Source: Alternaria dauci (taxonomy: Eukaryota > Ascomycota > Dothideomycetes > Pleosporales > Pleosporaceae). From it: a stretch of DNA of 64,000 nucleotides. Every line of letters begins with the position of its first letter. Within the stretch, counting starts at the first letter, position 1. A model generated the notes under the pieces. It was given only the letters and a program-made list of their open reading frames with translations. It did no database searches and was not told where the DNA came from. The stretch spans positions 124,001-188,000 of the forward strand of contig NC_091278.1 in the NCBI RefSeq assembly GCF_042100115.1. The letters are read 5' to 3'. Shown here in pieces: positions 47,871 through 59,743 of the stretch. Both the position numbers and the translations under genes were made by a program.

Positions 47871-48195
47871 AATATTTTAAATAAGCTAAAACTTTCGTAA
47901 GGCTATATATAGTATAATCCTAGCTTTATATAATTTTATTATAACTTTTAGTAGCTCTACAGCTTTATTTTATTAAAAATATTAGGTTGTAGGGGGTGTT
48001 TATCGAGCGACCATGATCATCGAACGCACGGACACGGTAGTGGCGTGAGAAGGAATCGCTTTACACATGTAACATGCCGCTGACTTCCACCGACATTCGG
48101 ACTACATGGAACGCTTGCTGATGCCTCAGGCATAGACCACCCAGATAGCCTTTGCATGATCGTCGACTTTTCTCGAAACACACCAGCCGCCAGCA
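47871..48195. other. Right border of the AT-rich island
   Basis: Composition returns sharply to normal near 47995-48000. The remainder is the 3' flank of the WW-domain gene; no gene was seen. Confidence 0.5.
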
Positions 48196-49865
48196 CTACC
48201 TTCGATCGTATACATCCTTCTTCCTCCTCCTCTCAGAACCCAAGCTCCTCCTTGGTGAAGACGGTGATACCCGCCTTTCAGGAGAAGGTGGCGGAAACTG
48301 GCGACGCGAACCGCTAGGTTGACCGACTCCCTCAGCCCTACTTCCCTTACCAGCATCTTCACATCTAATGCGAGGATGGGACCGACTACCGCAACCACTG
48401 CATACATGGGGAAATCGGCACTTGCTATCCGTGTCCCAGCTGTTTCCTTCGTTCCAGAAGTAACATGGTCTACCTCGTTTGCCTGGCGGTTTTTCAGTGT
48501 TCTCAGCGAAATCGAAACGAACTCGTTTGCGAGCGCGGTCGGGCGATGGTCCTGGTGATTGAGAAGCGGTCCTGCGGCGTGGGACCGACGGACGTTGTTG
48601 CGTGGATGGTCCTGCTTCTCGGGGTTTGTCGCGAGGACCAATACTGCGGGTATCTTGAGCGGTCGATCTGTGTGTCTGTGGTACAGTGGTGTCTGGAACA
48701 CTCTTGGAACCCGATGGTTGTATGTTCGACTTTTCCTTGCGCTTCCGATAATCGACCCATGAAATACGTTTGCGTTCACCGTCCCCTGAATCTTCATTCG
48801 TGCCTGTATCTTCTTCCGCCTGCATTTTCTCCTTGCCTTTACCCTTGGACGTCATCTTTTCTTTATCCCCTTCCGCTCGCACTATCTCCTTTGCCTTGCC
48901 CTTCCTTTTAGACGCGCTCTTATCGACATTTCCAGCTGATTTTGCCTTCTTCTTCTTTCTGTCCTTGGACGCACTTTCTAGGTCTTTTCCTAGCTCTTCG
49001 CCCACTTCGCCTCCATCGCCACTCTCATCCCCTCGTTCTGTCACTCCTTCCTTTTCTTGGTCGTCGCCCGTAGTGTTTGGCGGAATAACTGCTGTTACAG
49101 TGACGGAATGCGCGACTTTGCTAGACGAGGGTTCGTCGGTTCGCACTTGCTCCTCAGCTACAGTCGATATGGCCACATCCGCAGGCTGAGTAGGTTGAGC
49201 CCACTGCGCCTTGCCGCCGGCAGTGTAGAAATATGTTGAATCATTCTCATCTCTAGCGCGGTACCAGCCTAGTGGAAGGACGGTGTATGACGCCGGCGGG
49301 ATCGAGAATCGTGGTTCGCGGAAGAAGTGTGATCTTAATGTCCGTGATGATGATGGAGAACATGGATGCATGACACCGGCAGTGAGAGTGACTGCGCCGC
49401 CCCTTCGAAGGCCAGTCGCGTCTGACGATGACGATGCGCTATCGTCAGTGGCACGTGCCGTATGTCCGATTGAGCAAACTCTTTCCTGTCGCGGGCGCAA
49501 TGCAACACGAGCGGCGAGCTCCCCAGAACGTCTCAGAGACATGAGCGCTACTTCTGGTGACGAGGAACGATCGCGATCGTGTGGCGATGGTGGTGGTGAT
49601 GGGGAAGGTTTGTTTGTGTTGATTTCTACAAGAGGAAAGAGCTGGTTAGTATCGGAAATTGCGAGTGCGATGATATTCACTCACCTGGTGGCTGTTCAGA
49701 CGGTAAGATGTGCCGTTCCTTTTTCTGATTCTCGCCAGTGATGCCACAACTATCTTTGCGCGAGATCGCGTATTCCTGTGATAGCGGCGAGTTCTGGTAA
49801 GTTCGCTGAGGTAGAAATAGCTTGCGGCCTCCGAAGGCTGACGGTCGTGATTCATTGTTTCCCAT
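48196..49865 (-). CDS. WW-domain protein with a C-terminal zinc-finger-like motif
   Basis: Two exons, 49865-49685 and 49625-48196, flank a 59-bp intron (GTGAGT..TTGTAG with an ACTAAC branch site), giving 536 aa. Exon 1 starts MGNNES, a fit to the N-myristoylation pattern MGxxxS; an in-frame ATG at 49886 would add seven residues and abolish it. A WW domain lies near 175-207 (PLGWYRARD..TYFYTAGGKAQW), which binds proline-rich partners. A long Ser/Lys/Glu-rich, likely disordered section follows. Near 440-480 is a Cys/His motif, CYFWNEG..CRFPHVCSGCGSRSHP, that resembles a CCCH finger. The combination suggests an RNA-related or scaffold role. No named orthologue is recognised. Confidence 0.78.
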
Positions 49866-51774
49866 GCTGAAGCTACTGAGAAGCATTCAAGTATCGCATT
49901 GGCTGATTTCTATCGTGACGACAGTAAGCCTATAGAGACCGAAAAGAAGAGATGATTGTTTGGCAGCTTACATGCTTTTCAGTTTACTTTCTAGACGTGA
50001 TTCTGAAGCGCGTAACAGATGTTTGTTTGCGTTGGTGGTGCACTGACCTTCATGCAACGAGCCGACGCAGCTGCAGTATCGTCGTTTCCATCGACGCCAC
50101 ACCGTCAGTCTATCCGCGTCACTTCAGTAAGGCGCTCTGCTCTTGATGGTAAGAGTCAGAAATTAATGCTCTTACGTGAACACTCGGCACGTGGTTTGCT
50201 TCTATGAAGTGTGTATCGAGTGTTATGCCGGAGGCGATGAGTAGTCCAGTCGGACTGCGTTGCGCCACGTTGTTTTGCCATGTCCACGACGACAAATCTG
50301 AATGATTCGGCGGCACGAAAATTGTTGTTGTAGCTCTGCTTGGAACCAAATCATGTTGCGCACTTTGTAATGGACGCGAAAGTGACAGTTGTGGCATCTT
50401 TTCTGAATGAATCAGGGGAGTCACGTGGTATGTAAAGCATCAGCAAAGCCGCACCAGAAGGAGGTGTAGAAGTATTAAACAGCCACATGAACACGCGAAT
50501 TACGAGAAGAGTGAACTGTATTAATGTAAACGTACACCGTGAGAGTCGTCGCAGCTTTTGAGGCTCGACATCCTTCATCACACGCGAGCATCTTGCAATT
50601 CCGCACTCGTGATAGTCAAATTCTGGTACGTTACACAAAGCTAAGAGCATTCGATAATCATCATATTGTCGGCCTGGAGGCACAGCATATGCGTGTGTTA
50701 CGACTGACGACAGGGGTACATGAAAGAGCGACCAGGCATCTGTAAAATGCCAATGATGGCTAGCAGGTGATGTATGCATCTAGAGATTAGCATACGCCCT
50801 TTTCCTCTAGTAGATTTTTAGTATCATCAGAAAAGCTCAGATTATCGGTGTTGATGCTTGACGCCTTCACTCCTGTCACGGACGCTGTGGGGCGGCTCGT
50901 CCGCTGATTGGCTACTTTCTACCCTCACCTTCCACCTTCTTTATTGAGCCCCAACGCTAGCTGTGCCAAGCCTCACCCAACATAAACCTCTCAACGTCAT
51001 CAGACTCTCACATTCTCTTCTCCTCTCCGCCTACTTTCCAATGCGACAGCCAAAACACCCACCAGACGTGGCTCGTACAGGGCCGATGACGACTGTTATT
51101 CGTCGCTCGCTTCTCTTTGACATTTCCCACTCACTACACTTACCTCACCTTCACTCTCTATGCAATGCATCACGTGCGGAACCATTTCGACGGCAATGAC
51201 ACAGCTCTGTCAGCCAGGCCCTCGCGATTTCAGAAGTCTTTGTTTTTGAGACACAACCACCCGCGAATTCTGCTATCTTGCATAAGAAGGCTAGCACGTG
51301 GCGCCGAGTAAAGGTCACAACGAGTGGAGCATACCTATTATCAAGGAAATGCCCACTATTTCTATGAGTTTGTCCAAGTCGACTCAGAAGTGCCGCCATG
51401 ACCGTCCCCAATTTTACTAGTTCATTTGTGAACGCACATGAGGATGAATTCGAGTTCAGAAACGTCTTTCCCTCATCGAATGGTCATCAGTGAGTTTCTT
51501 GGCCATCTCAGTGAGGAATTTGCAATTGCGTTCTGCCTTCTGCTATGAGATTATGCGGGATTCTAGTTGGAGACGATCCCCATTCATCGCTCACTGTTCC
51601 GTGCCTGAGATACCACCATCCTCATCACCGACCTATCTGCGGCAGCGTTACTCTACGCACCCTTCCACTAGAAGCCTGTCTCTTTACTCTCCACATCAAC
51701 CTCTGATCCTGAGGATAGGTTTGTCGTCGTATACCACAACAATCTCCGACCAACCATTACCGTCAAACGTCAGC
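49866..51774. other. Intergenic, no supported gene
   Basis: Short ORFs only (for example 50351-50779 on minus, 50963-51199 on plus) with no domain. The frame upstream of the BTB start is open back to 51490, but its composition looks like 5' leader. Confidence 0.45.
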
Positions 51775-52992
51775 ATGCCTCCCTTCCCCAAACCCTCCAC
51801 CGAAGACGGGCGTTCAGTCACCTGGCTCCTCCAATCTTTCACCATCGGTAATGAGCAGAAGATTGCCAGTCCAACGAACATCTTCTTGGACCGCGCAAAC
51901 GCCGAGTTCGGGTTCATCCAATACAACGCATCCAGCATCGCGTCCATACTCCGCTTTCCCGACACAGATGAACCCATGTACTTCCGAGCCAAAGGTGCGT
52001 GCGCATCAGCTTGGAGGGACAAGTGCAAGAAAGTCTGCATCCTCTTCCAGCATCTTCAGCTTGACTTGGAGTTTGCTTCGCCAGATCGCGCTCGTGGGTT
52101 CTTGAACATGTTGGAGGATATCGCGACGGCAGCAGGCAACCACTCCTTCTACAGCTATGAAGTTCCGCAAAAGATCGCATTCATGAAGGCCGACTTCGAC
52201 ATGGAACAGCATGGCTTCACCAGTCGGGCTCCACAGCCATGGCTCGCGGTTCCGACAGAGTCGTCCGAGTGGCCTCGCCTCCGCAAGACGGGCGAATGGT
52301 CAGACTTCACAATTTTCGCAGGAGGCAGTCAGTTCCTGGTCCATCGTGTCAAAGTTTGCAAAGAGTCGAACTACTTCAGAGCGCTGTGCAGCGGTGGCTT
52401 TTCAGAAACCGCACAGCAGTCCGTCAACTTGCCTGAATCAGCACAAATCGTGTCCACTCTGCTCGACGAGATGTACGGTGTGTACAACCCCACTACAGGC
52501 TCGCTCTTCACGAACTTTGTACCTCGCAAGGAGATCGAGAAAGAGCATATGATGAACCAACTTCTGCATCTCTTCATCGCCGCGGATAAGGTACGCCGTG
52601 CCATTCTCTGTCTTTCTCAGCCACGATACTGACTGATTTGGTAGTACAACCTCGAAGCCATCAAACGCCGGGCTGCAGAAGCCATCATCGACCGGCTTCC
52701 TTTCGTTGCTGACGCACTCATGATTGTCGACCTCGCTTCCTGTATCCACCACGAGCAATGCCCGGAGAACGATCGCGGTCTGCGTAAAGCCATCATCGAG
52801 TGTATTCGGACGAGGATGCCTGCTATACTGGAAGACGAGAGTGCGTGGAAGGATTTTTCAGAGAACAAGAACGTACTGAGGGCCTTTCATATGCATATGT
52901 GCGAAATGGACGAGAGTGGCGGTAATGCGGTCGCGGCTGGGGTTGGTACGATGACGCCGCCTGCTACGCCGAACATGATAGCGAGGCGGTGA
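51775..52992 (+). CDS. BTB/POZ-domain protein
   Basis: Exons 51775-52590 and 52645-52992 with a 54-bp intron (GTACGC..GGTAG) give 387 aa. Residues 1-170 form an N-terminal region with no named domain. The BTB domain begins near 172 with GEWSDFTIFAGGSQFLVHRVKVCKESNYF, the standard WSDLxI..F.vHk..l...S.yF pattern, and runs to about 300. After it comes a helical segment (YNLEAIKRRAAEAIIDRL), typical for fungal BTB-only proteins. BTB domains dimerise and often act as Cullin-3 substrate adaptors. The start was placed at the ATG in GTCAGCATGCC; the frame is open for 95 more codons upstream but looks like leader. Substrates are unknown. Confidence 0.85.
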
Positions 52993-53983
52993 GGATGGAT
53001 GCGGTCTATGAGGCTTTGCATGTGGTAGGGATACACTAGTAGGAGAGGATCGAGGTAAGTTGATATGAGGATGAACGCTATATCAGGGCTGAGAGAAGTC
53101 TTCTTCTGGTCCAGCTTTGTGTATGGTCTGTCGCGTTATGTTGATGACGCTTCGACATGGGCCTGTGGCTTGAGCAGGACGTATGAGTAGAACTATACTG
53201 CAGAACCCGATATTTTGAGTTGAAGCAACCGTCTCGTGCGCAGTCATCTATCGCACAGTGAGCATCGCGTCGCTGTAGCTAAGGTCCGTGCCTAGAGTAT
53301 ATTCAAAGCTTTACAGCAACTAAGAGTCTTGGAAGCTTTGACTTCATTCTAGTGCGGAGTGAACTTGGTCGTTGTAGTAAAAGACTCGGGCGGGAGCACT
53401 GTAAGGCCTCGACCGATCTCAGCCAAAAAGAGACATAGAGCGCTCGGGGGTGCTAACGCATCTTGTTCTGCCGTGAGTTGTGATATTTACGTGAACAGCG
53501 GGTTATCTAACAACAAAAAAAGGAATGCAGGAGCCTCCGCACGGGAGACGTAAAGTAAGCGTACATGTTGTTAACTTGTTCGAGTGAGCTACAAGCTCAC
53601 AGACGATGCGCTAGTCTCCCTCCGCCTGCGACTATTGGTCGACACTCTGCTAGTTTAACTTCATACTTGTACACCGTATATTCTGTAAGGCGGGTCCAGA
53701 AGCTGTATCAAACTTTAATCAACAGGTCTTCTTCTCTGGGAACTTGGCGGAGCGGTGTAGGCAAAGCATCGTCCGGAGCACTAAACGTGAGGACTCAGTA
53801 TATAACACCAGCTGAAAGCCACCATCTTCGTCTACCAAGCGAATCCACCATCACTTTGGCACATCGAATCAGTACAACCGCCGCTTCACAAGAACCAACA
53901 CATCTACTTTCTCCCGACCAAGATGTATAGCCCCCCCAAGTTCCTCAAATATCCTTCACTTACTCCCACAGACCCATCTCACA
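52993..53983. other. Intergenic, promoter side of the small secreted protein gene
   Basis: No gene recognised. Contains a TATA-like element at 53799 and CT/CA-rich leader sequence just before 53984. Confidence 0.5.
53799..53805 (+). promoter_or_regulatory. Possible TATA box
   Basis: TATATAA 179 bp upstream of the ATG at 53984, in otherwise balanced sequence. The position fits a core promoter with a leader of roughly 150 bp. This is sequence-only support. Confidence 0.4.
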
Positions 53984-54325
53984 ATGCGCTTCCTCTCCCT
54001 CGCGATCCTCATCTCCGGCGCCACTGCTTGCGCCCCGGCACCCCGGTGCTCCGCTCCCAACGGTCCCGACATTGCCGTCCAATCCAACGGCGTAAATGAC
54101 CCCGAACACAGCCAATACAGAGTTACTGTAGCGTTCAAGGATGGAAAATATGGAGGCAATACTTGGGCCGGAATTGTCAATCATCTCCGCTGCAATATCA
54201 TTGTTAAAATTTATTCACCGGCAGCGAATGATGCGTTGCAGTGCTGGGTAGTGAAGCCCGGGGAGCAGTGTAACCTCGACGTCTCGATTTCTGGACTCTG
54301 GTACCGTTCGTCTTGTTCGTCCTAA
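53984..54325 (+). CDS. Small secreted cysteine-rich protein (effector-like)
   Basis: 113 aa, single exon. Residues 1-15 are a signal peptide with an ATA cleavage site before Cys16. The mature part is about 98 aa with six cysteines (16, 22, 70, 87, 96, 111), an even number compatible with three disulphides. There is a beta-rich looking core (YRVTVAF, NIIVKIYS, QCWVVKPG). No known family was recognised. Size, secretion signal, cysteine content and a position about 6 kb from the transposon island match the usual profile of candidate apoplastic effectors, but many such proteins have other roles. The role is inferred only from that profile. Confidence 0.7.
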   Translation: MRFLSLAILISGATACAPAPRCSAPNGPDIAVQSNGVNDPEHSQYRVTVAFKDGKYGGNTWAGIVNHLRCNIIVKIYSPAANDALQCWVVKPGEQCNLDVSISGLWYRSSCSS

Positions 54326-55133
54326 GGGTCTTCACACTAGTTGCTTGACGACGATCGTTGGTAGAGAAGAGGAAGGGGTTACGGGGACTATGGCGAATAT
54401 GGCGAATATGACTAGGCCGTAATGTAATGGCCATGGAGCTATAATGAAATAGATTCGAAAAGCTCCCAAGCACAATACGTTCTATTCGAGAAACTGTGAT
54501 TTTCTGCTTGTGTTGCGCTGACATTTTGATTTGTTGTTGTTCGGATTGTGATAGCTCTTGCCTCTTGGAGATTTCGCGTTATACACGTCCGCCTGTTCCG
54601 TCTGCTGGCGTCAATGGTGTCTTGAGATCTGGCAATTTCCTCGTTTCTCCCCTGCAGGCGAAAGGCTACAAAACTGCATTCAGCCTCGCATCATATCGCG
54701 ATATGAGAAGCTCCTGGTCCACGGTACTATCAGCCTGACTGCTGATGGTTAGGTGGCAACGTGCCTCAGGCAAAGGCATACATGCTGCGCGTGTGTGTAT
54801 GTGGAGGCTGAGCAACGGAGAATGATTTGCTTTTACCCCAGCCCCGCTCTCAAGCCCAAAAAGGATTAGTGCTTACCCCATGCAGCCTCGTACAACATCG
54901 GAAGGCTAGGCTTCCAGCTCCTTCAGCCCTCCACTCTAGAATGTGATCATGCACGCATCTGATCCTTTAAGCGATCTGCAGGCGTTTCTGATGCCTACTT
55001 GGCGCTGAGATCTTTTCAGGATGTGTTTCCTCTATCTTTCTGGGTTGCCCCGCGCTTCGTCTCCGCTCCGCCTTCCCATGCTTATACTCCCTCTACCAAC
55101 ATTTGATGCGTCACTGCAGATAGTCAGAACAAG
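54326..55133. other. Intergenic, no supported gene
   Basis: No recognised reading frame or repeat. It includes the 3' flank of the secreted protein gene and the upstream region of the HET gene. Confidence 0.45.
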
Positions 55134-57342
55134 ATGCCGATTCAGCTCCTTGACTTCAGCGTTGGATGTGTGCTTGCTACAATTCTCTTCTTTCTTAGTG
55201 TCAAATTCGCGCCATCCTTCACGCGGGCTACGGATTACTCTAACTCCAGATCCTCGGCTCAGCAGTCACCTTCTACATTCTCGCCTTTCGATCCATACGA
55301 AAATTCTAGCTCTTTTACACATGCACCTCTGAAAGACCCGCGTCATTTCAGAATCCTGCATCTAAAAGGCTCCTCGCGTTGGAAGTCAGGAAATTGGAAG
55401 GACCAGATACTAAGTGGTACCCTGGTGGAGACCGCTCTCGATGATGTTCCGCGGTATCTCGCGTTATCCTATGTTTGGGGCGATCCCTCACCTAATGATG
55501 TCATTTTCATCGACAAACGACCGTTGAAGATAACGCGATCATGCGGAGTTGGACTACGACGAATGCTCAAAGGTGAGTCTGAGATAAAGATCTGGGTAGA
55601 TGCGATCTGTATAAACCAAGCTGGTATGCACATCATGATCTTCGAATTCATTGCACTGATGGACATTTTAAGGCGACACACAGGCAGTCCAGGAAAGAAG
55701 CACACAAGTCGCTTTCATGGACGAGATTTATAGTAAAGCCGTACAGGTGAATGTGCACCTGGGCGAGGGAGACGAGAAGACTGATGAAGCGATGAAAGCA
55801 GCGAAAAGACTAGCAACTGCTTCTATGGCTGCATTGCAAGCAAAGAGAATTGGATTAGGAAAAGGCATAACGAAGAGAATATATGATGAGATCGCTGAGC
55901 AAGTCCTTCGTAAGCTATCCACCCCTGATCTGCTCAGAGGAACGGTGAATCGCATGAGCACTTCTTTTGAAAAAGCACTAGCGGTCTTTCGTGGCTCTTT
56001 ACAGCAAAGTTACTGACATCGTCTAGAAAAGTCTCTAGATTTTCCACAGGGCAAACTCCAGCCTATATTCCGGTCACCCTGGTTCCGCAGAATTTGGGTC
56101 TTCCAAGAGGTTGTGTTAGCACAGAAAGTGGTCTTTTATTGCGGCAAATATTCGATAGCTTTTGGAGACCTAGCTCGTGCAGCAGATTTTGCATGTGTTC
56201 CATACTCGAAGCTAGACTTGCGAGCACACTGGTGGAGTCTTTATCTCGAGAATTATAGTTATTGCATCCATTGTCTCCGGCTACAAGAACAGGGAAAAGA
56301 CACGCCGCTTGGCCATGATGACCTCTTAGCCATTTTCACCATGTTGGATACCACGAGACCGGAAGACAAGATCTATGGGATGTATGGATATGCAAAAAGG
56401 ATGAAACTGGACTGGCCGATACCCGACTACACTAAATCTGTCGCTCAAATATATACCGAGTTTACAGTCGCTTCTTTCCGGCAGTCAAACAGCCTTTGGG
56501 TCATACTTATGGCCATAGGTCCAGCGAGCGTAGAATTCGGGTTGCCGTCTTGGGTGCCAGACTCCTCAGTGTCTGCAACCTATGAATCATCGAGACCGCC
56601 AAGGATAGTCATGACGCTTGTCGAGAACAAGCAATGTTCGGGGGCGACTCGATGCGACTGGACTTTGATGCCAGACGGAAGACGACTCGGAGTAAAGGGA
56701 AGAAGATTCGATTACATTGCCACTGCTAGCGAACCTTGGAAACTTAACACTGCCACTGCAGTACGCGGAGGTAAACAGTGCGACTCAGTCAAGACCATTT
56801 ACGGTTTTCTAGACTGTATTAGCTCCTGGTTCGAAGTCGCTCTGCAACGGCGTATAATCCACAATAGCGACACGACTGTTGCAAACCGAGATGCAGCTGT
56901 CGCTGATCTTGCCTATCTCTTCACAAGATGGAAACTTTCAGCCACTATGCCTCCTGATGGATTCATGGAATATCTGGCCATGTTCACAAGTAGTGCCAAC
57001 AAAAACGATGTGAATTCCTGCTCGTGTTTCATCGCTTCCAAAAACAAACAAGGCGTATTCGGGTTGACACCACCAATGCAGCAGTTTTTCGACTACATCT
57101 CCCAATTAGCGTGGAAGTTGGTCTTTCAGACAGCAGGAATCTCATGCCTGGGCATTAGTAATTATCATGCCAAGGCTGGAGATCTGTTGGTGGTGTTCTA
57201 TGGCATGTCTTTACCATGTCTTATAAGGCCTTGCGCAGGCGGCTTTACCTACGTTGGTGCAGCTTATGTGGATGAGGTTACGAATGGCGAGTTTTGGAAA
57301 GCAGGATCAAGCGAGGATGACGAGTGGTTTACCTTGATATAG
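55134..57342 (+). CDS. HET-domain (heterokaryon incompatibility) protein
   Basis: Three exons, 55134-55623, 55673-55909 and 56027-57342, with introns of 49 and 117 bp (GTATGC..TTAAG, GTAAGC..TCTAG), encode 680 aa. Splicing produces the HET signature in full: YLALSYVWGDP, then WVDAICINQAGD, VQERSTQVAFMDEIYSKA and, past the second intron, SPWFRRIWVFQEVVLA. The N-terminus has a hydrophobic segment (about 10-30) that could anchor it in a membrane, unusual for the family. The long C-terminal half is typical but has no named domain. HET proteins trigger cell death when incompatible fungal strains fuse. Which partner locus it would sense is unknown. Confidence 0.88.
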
Positions 57343-57975
57343 ATCTCATTTTGGCCCTATACGAAGTCTTCATGTCATTTTGGAGGGACTACAATTGCAT
57401 TGACGTCCACTTAAGCACTGTCTATCTCGGCGTGATCTACAAGAAGCTTTAGACATGACCATGTTGAACAACATGTAGAGAACCCCAGCGAATCAACACC
57501 AAAGCCATACAACTGACGGTTCCCCAAAGCACAACCTGATAATCACTGCTATATAAGACCCCTACGTGGATACAAGTTGGCGGAGAGCTTGTCCCAATCG
57601 TGTTTTTATCCGTAGGGTGCAGCTTGCGCTGCACAAATACTCTAGTGGCCGTTCAACTCAAATTCACAAGACCCCTACTAGTAAATCTCAACAATCTTAA
57701 CGAACAGGTTCTCATAACCAAGAGAACAAGCAAGCAGGACGATGCCTCACTAGGGACTCAAAGGCGACTAGACACACTTGTGCAACATGCATATATATCT
57801 TGTTTGCAACGGGCACAATACGATTCAACAATGCCAAATCTATGGTTGGAAGCTATGATTCCAGATCCCAAACGCTAGATACCTATCCCATGATACATCC
57901 CGCTCCCATGAACTCCAAAAAACCCCATATATCATACACCAACACCAGCACACCGCACCAAACACTCCACCCCGC
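57343..57975. other. Convergent intergenic region
   Basis: Lies between the stops of the HET gene (plus) and the charged-protein gene (minus). Only short frames were seen; both 3' untranslated regions should be here. Confidence 0.5.
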
Positions 57976-59365
57976 TCACCACGTCGTCTCCACGCTCGGA
58001 TACTCCTCCTTACTAATCTTCAAATCATCAAAGACCGAATCATCACCATGCAAATGCTGCACCCTCAACTCATCCTCATGCTCCAACTTCTCAATCTCTT
58101 CTTTCGGCGTCTCCTTATCATGCTTCTGATCCTTGCTCGTCGGCTCCACACCACTCTCCATCTTCTCGCCAATCAGCAAAATCTGACAGTACTCGTAATC
58201 GAGATACTTTGGTTTCGCCTCGACCCACGCCAGACCACGAAATTCCTCGATGAACCTATCCTCGCAGCGTCAGTCAGTCAGTCATCAAGGCTCAAGGGGG
58301 AAGGAAGGAGAAACACATGGCGATAACAAGACTTCCGACTTACTCTTCAGGAAACCCAGGTTTCTGATCCAACTGCGCCGACGCCGGCCCCTTCCTCTCC
58401 GGATTCTTCACACTCACAATCCAACTGCCCTGGTCCCTAATCCCAAGATCATCCTGCACCTCGCCCATCTCCCTCGGAATCGTAACTGAATAAACCAAAT
58501 GACATGTCCGATCTTCGGTCCGCGTAAGCGCATACACACCCTCCGCGACGGGCGCAACAGGTTCCGTCCTCCGCTTCCCTTGCGTCTTGGTCTCGTACTC
58601 GTTTGCGCCAAAGAACGTTTTTTTGAGTTGTTTGATGGAAGTATTTGCCTTCTCCACAAACGCCATGAAGCGGTCATTGTGGGATTTAGGAAACACCTTT
58701 TTCGGCAGCGCAAAGAGACGGATGTTGTTGGCGTCATCGGCGAGTGCACCGTCGCCTAGTTTCGCACCAGAGGGCATAGGTCGGAGGACAAAGAAGGTGC
58801 GTTGCAGGTCGCCGACGCTTTCTGAGTCTTCGATGCCGACGCGGTTGCGGGTGAAGAAGTAGATGATGCCTTTTTCGAGGATGTTGGAGGGCATTTGTTT
58901 GGCGCGCTGGGGGGAGGCTTGTATTGCGCCTTGGGTATCTGCGGCAGGCTCCTTGGATGCGGAGTCGTCTTGCTCTGGGCTGTTTTCTTGTGTAGTCTCG
59001 TCGGCCTTGGCAGCTTCAGTGTCTTCGTCCGTGTTCTGTTTCATCGTCAAAGGCTTCTCATCGTCACCAGTGACCAACGCCTTGTCGTCGCTCGCATCAA
59101 CAAGGTCTTGGGCAGCCGCCGCTTCAGCCTGTTCTTCCGACTGCTCTTCTTGCTTCGTGTCCTCTGCGTCGTCGGAAGCGTCTTTTGTGTCGCTGTCTGA
59201 CAACTTGCTTGCGTCGAGCGTCTCTTCAATCGTCGCCTGCTTCTTCGACGCCTTGCGATCGCGCTTCGGGGACGGCTCGACGTCTGGCTTGCGCTTGGTG
59301 CCGGCTGCGACGTTGTTGCCTTTTGCAGGACTGGAGGGGTTGTCAGAAGAGCGTGTTCCTGCCAT
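57976..59365 (-). CDS. Conserved fungal charged protein, nuclear type
   Basis: Two exons, 59365-58344 and 58255-57976, with an 88-bp intron (GTAAGT..GATAG), give 433 aa. Splicing joins GFPEE to FIEEFRGLAW. Residues 1-160 are low complexity with a bipartite basic stretch (KRKPDVEPSPKRDRKASKK) fit for nuclear import, then an acidic Asp/Glu/Ala region. The conserved part starts near 165 (NILEKGIIYFFTRNRVG) and ends with ELRVQHLHGDDSVF..EEYPSVETTW. I recall this as a widespread fungal family sometimes labelled BTB-domain transcription factor, yet no BTB fold is visible to me, so that label is not adopted. It could act in chromatin or transcription. Confidence 0.8.
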
Positions 59366-59743
59366 TGTCGCTGGGTAGAAAATTGATGTAGACTGATGTG
59401 AATTGAGATGATGTGGTAAGAAAGGGCGCGAGAGATGAGTAGAGTAACACGGAGGCTGCTGTTTGCGGGCTGGAAGTTTGTCCAGGCGCGTCGCGTGAAT
59501 GGTGACGTCAATGGCAGCGATTAGTTCATCGACGCGTCAGGAAGGCACGTGCAGCTTGAGCCATGATGCCGAAGCCACAATCGATAGTGTCAAACGGACT
59601 GGGAGCGCGTGGAATTGCGATGCGCACCCGTGTGCGTGATCACGCCATCTCGACTTTATATACAACCCTTTCTGACCTGCATCGGCATTCGCTTACTACC
59701 CAGTTGAGCTATACTGAGCCACTAGGAACTAGAATTGCTTCTC
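59366..59743. other. Intergenic between two minus-strand genes
   Basis: Holds the promoter of the charged-protein gene and the 3' end of HEM4. A stretch at about 59690-59730 looks like a reversed tRNA A-box but lacks a B-box. Confidence 0.45.

Noticed and set aside
48465..49741. Plus-strand ORFs opposite the WW-domain gene
   Set aside because: Mirrors of the Ser/Lys/Glu-rich disordered coding region; no independent features.
50351..50779. 142-codon minus ORF in the gap before the BTB gene
   Set aside because: No recognisable domain, ATG context or splice partners; composition like the surrounding non-coding DNA.
57976..59365. Label as a BTB-domain transcription factor
   Set aside because: I recall that label for the family, but no BTB fold or DNA-binding motif is visible in this protein.
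59690..59730. Reverse-strand stretch resembling a tRNA A-box (TAGCTCAACTGGGTAG)
   Set aside because: No GGTTCGA-type B-box, no T-arm and no pairing acceptor stem at the right distance.
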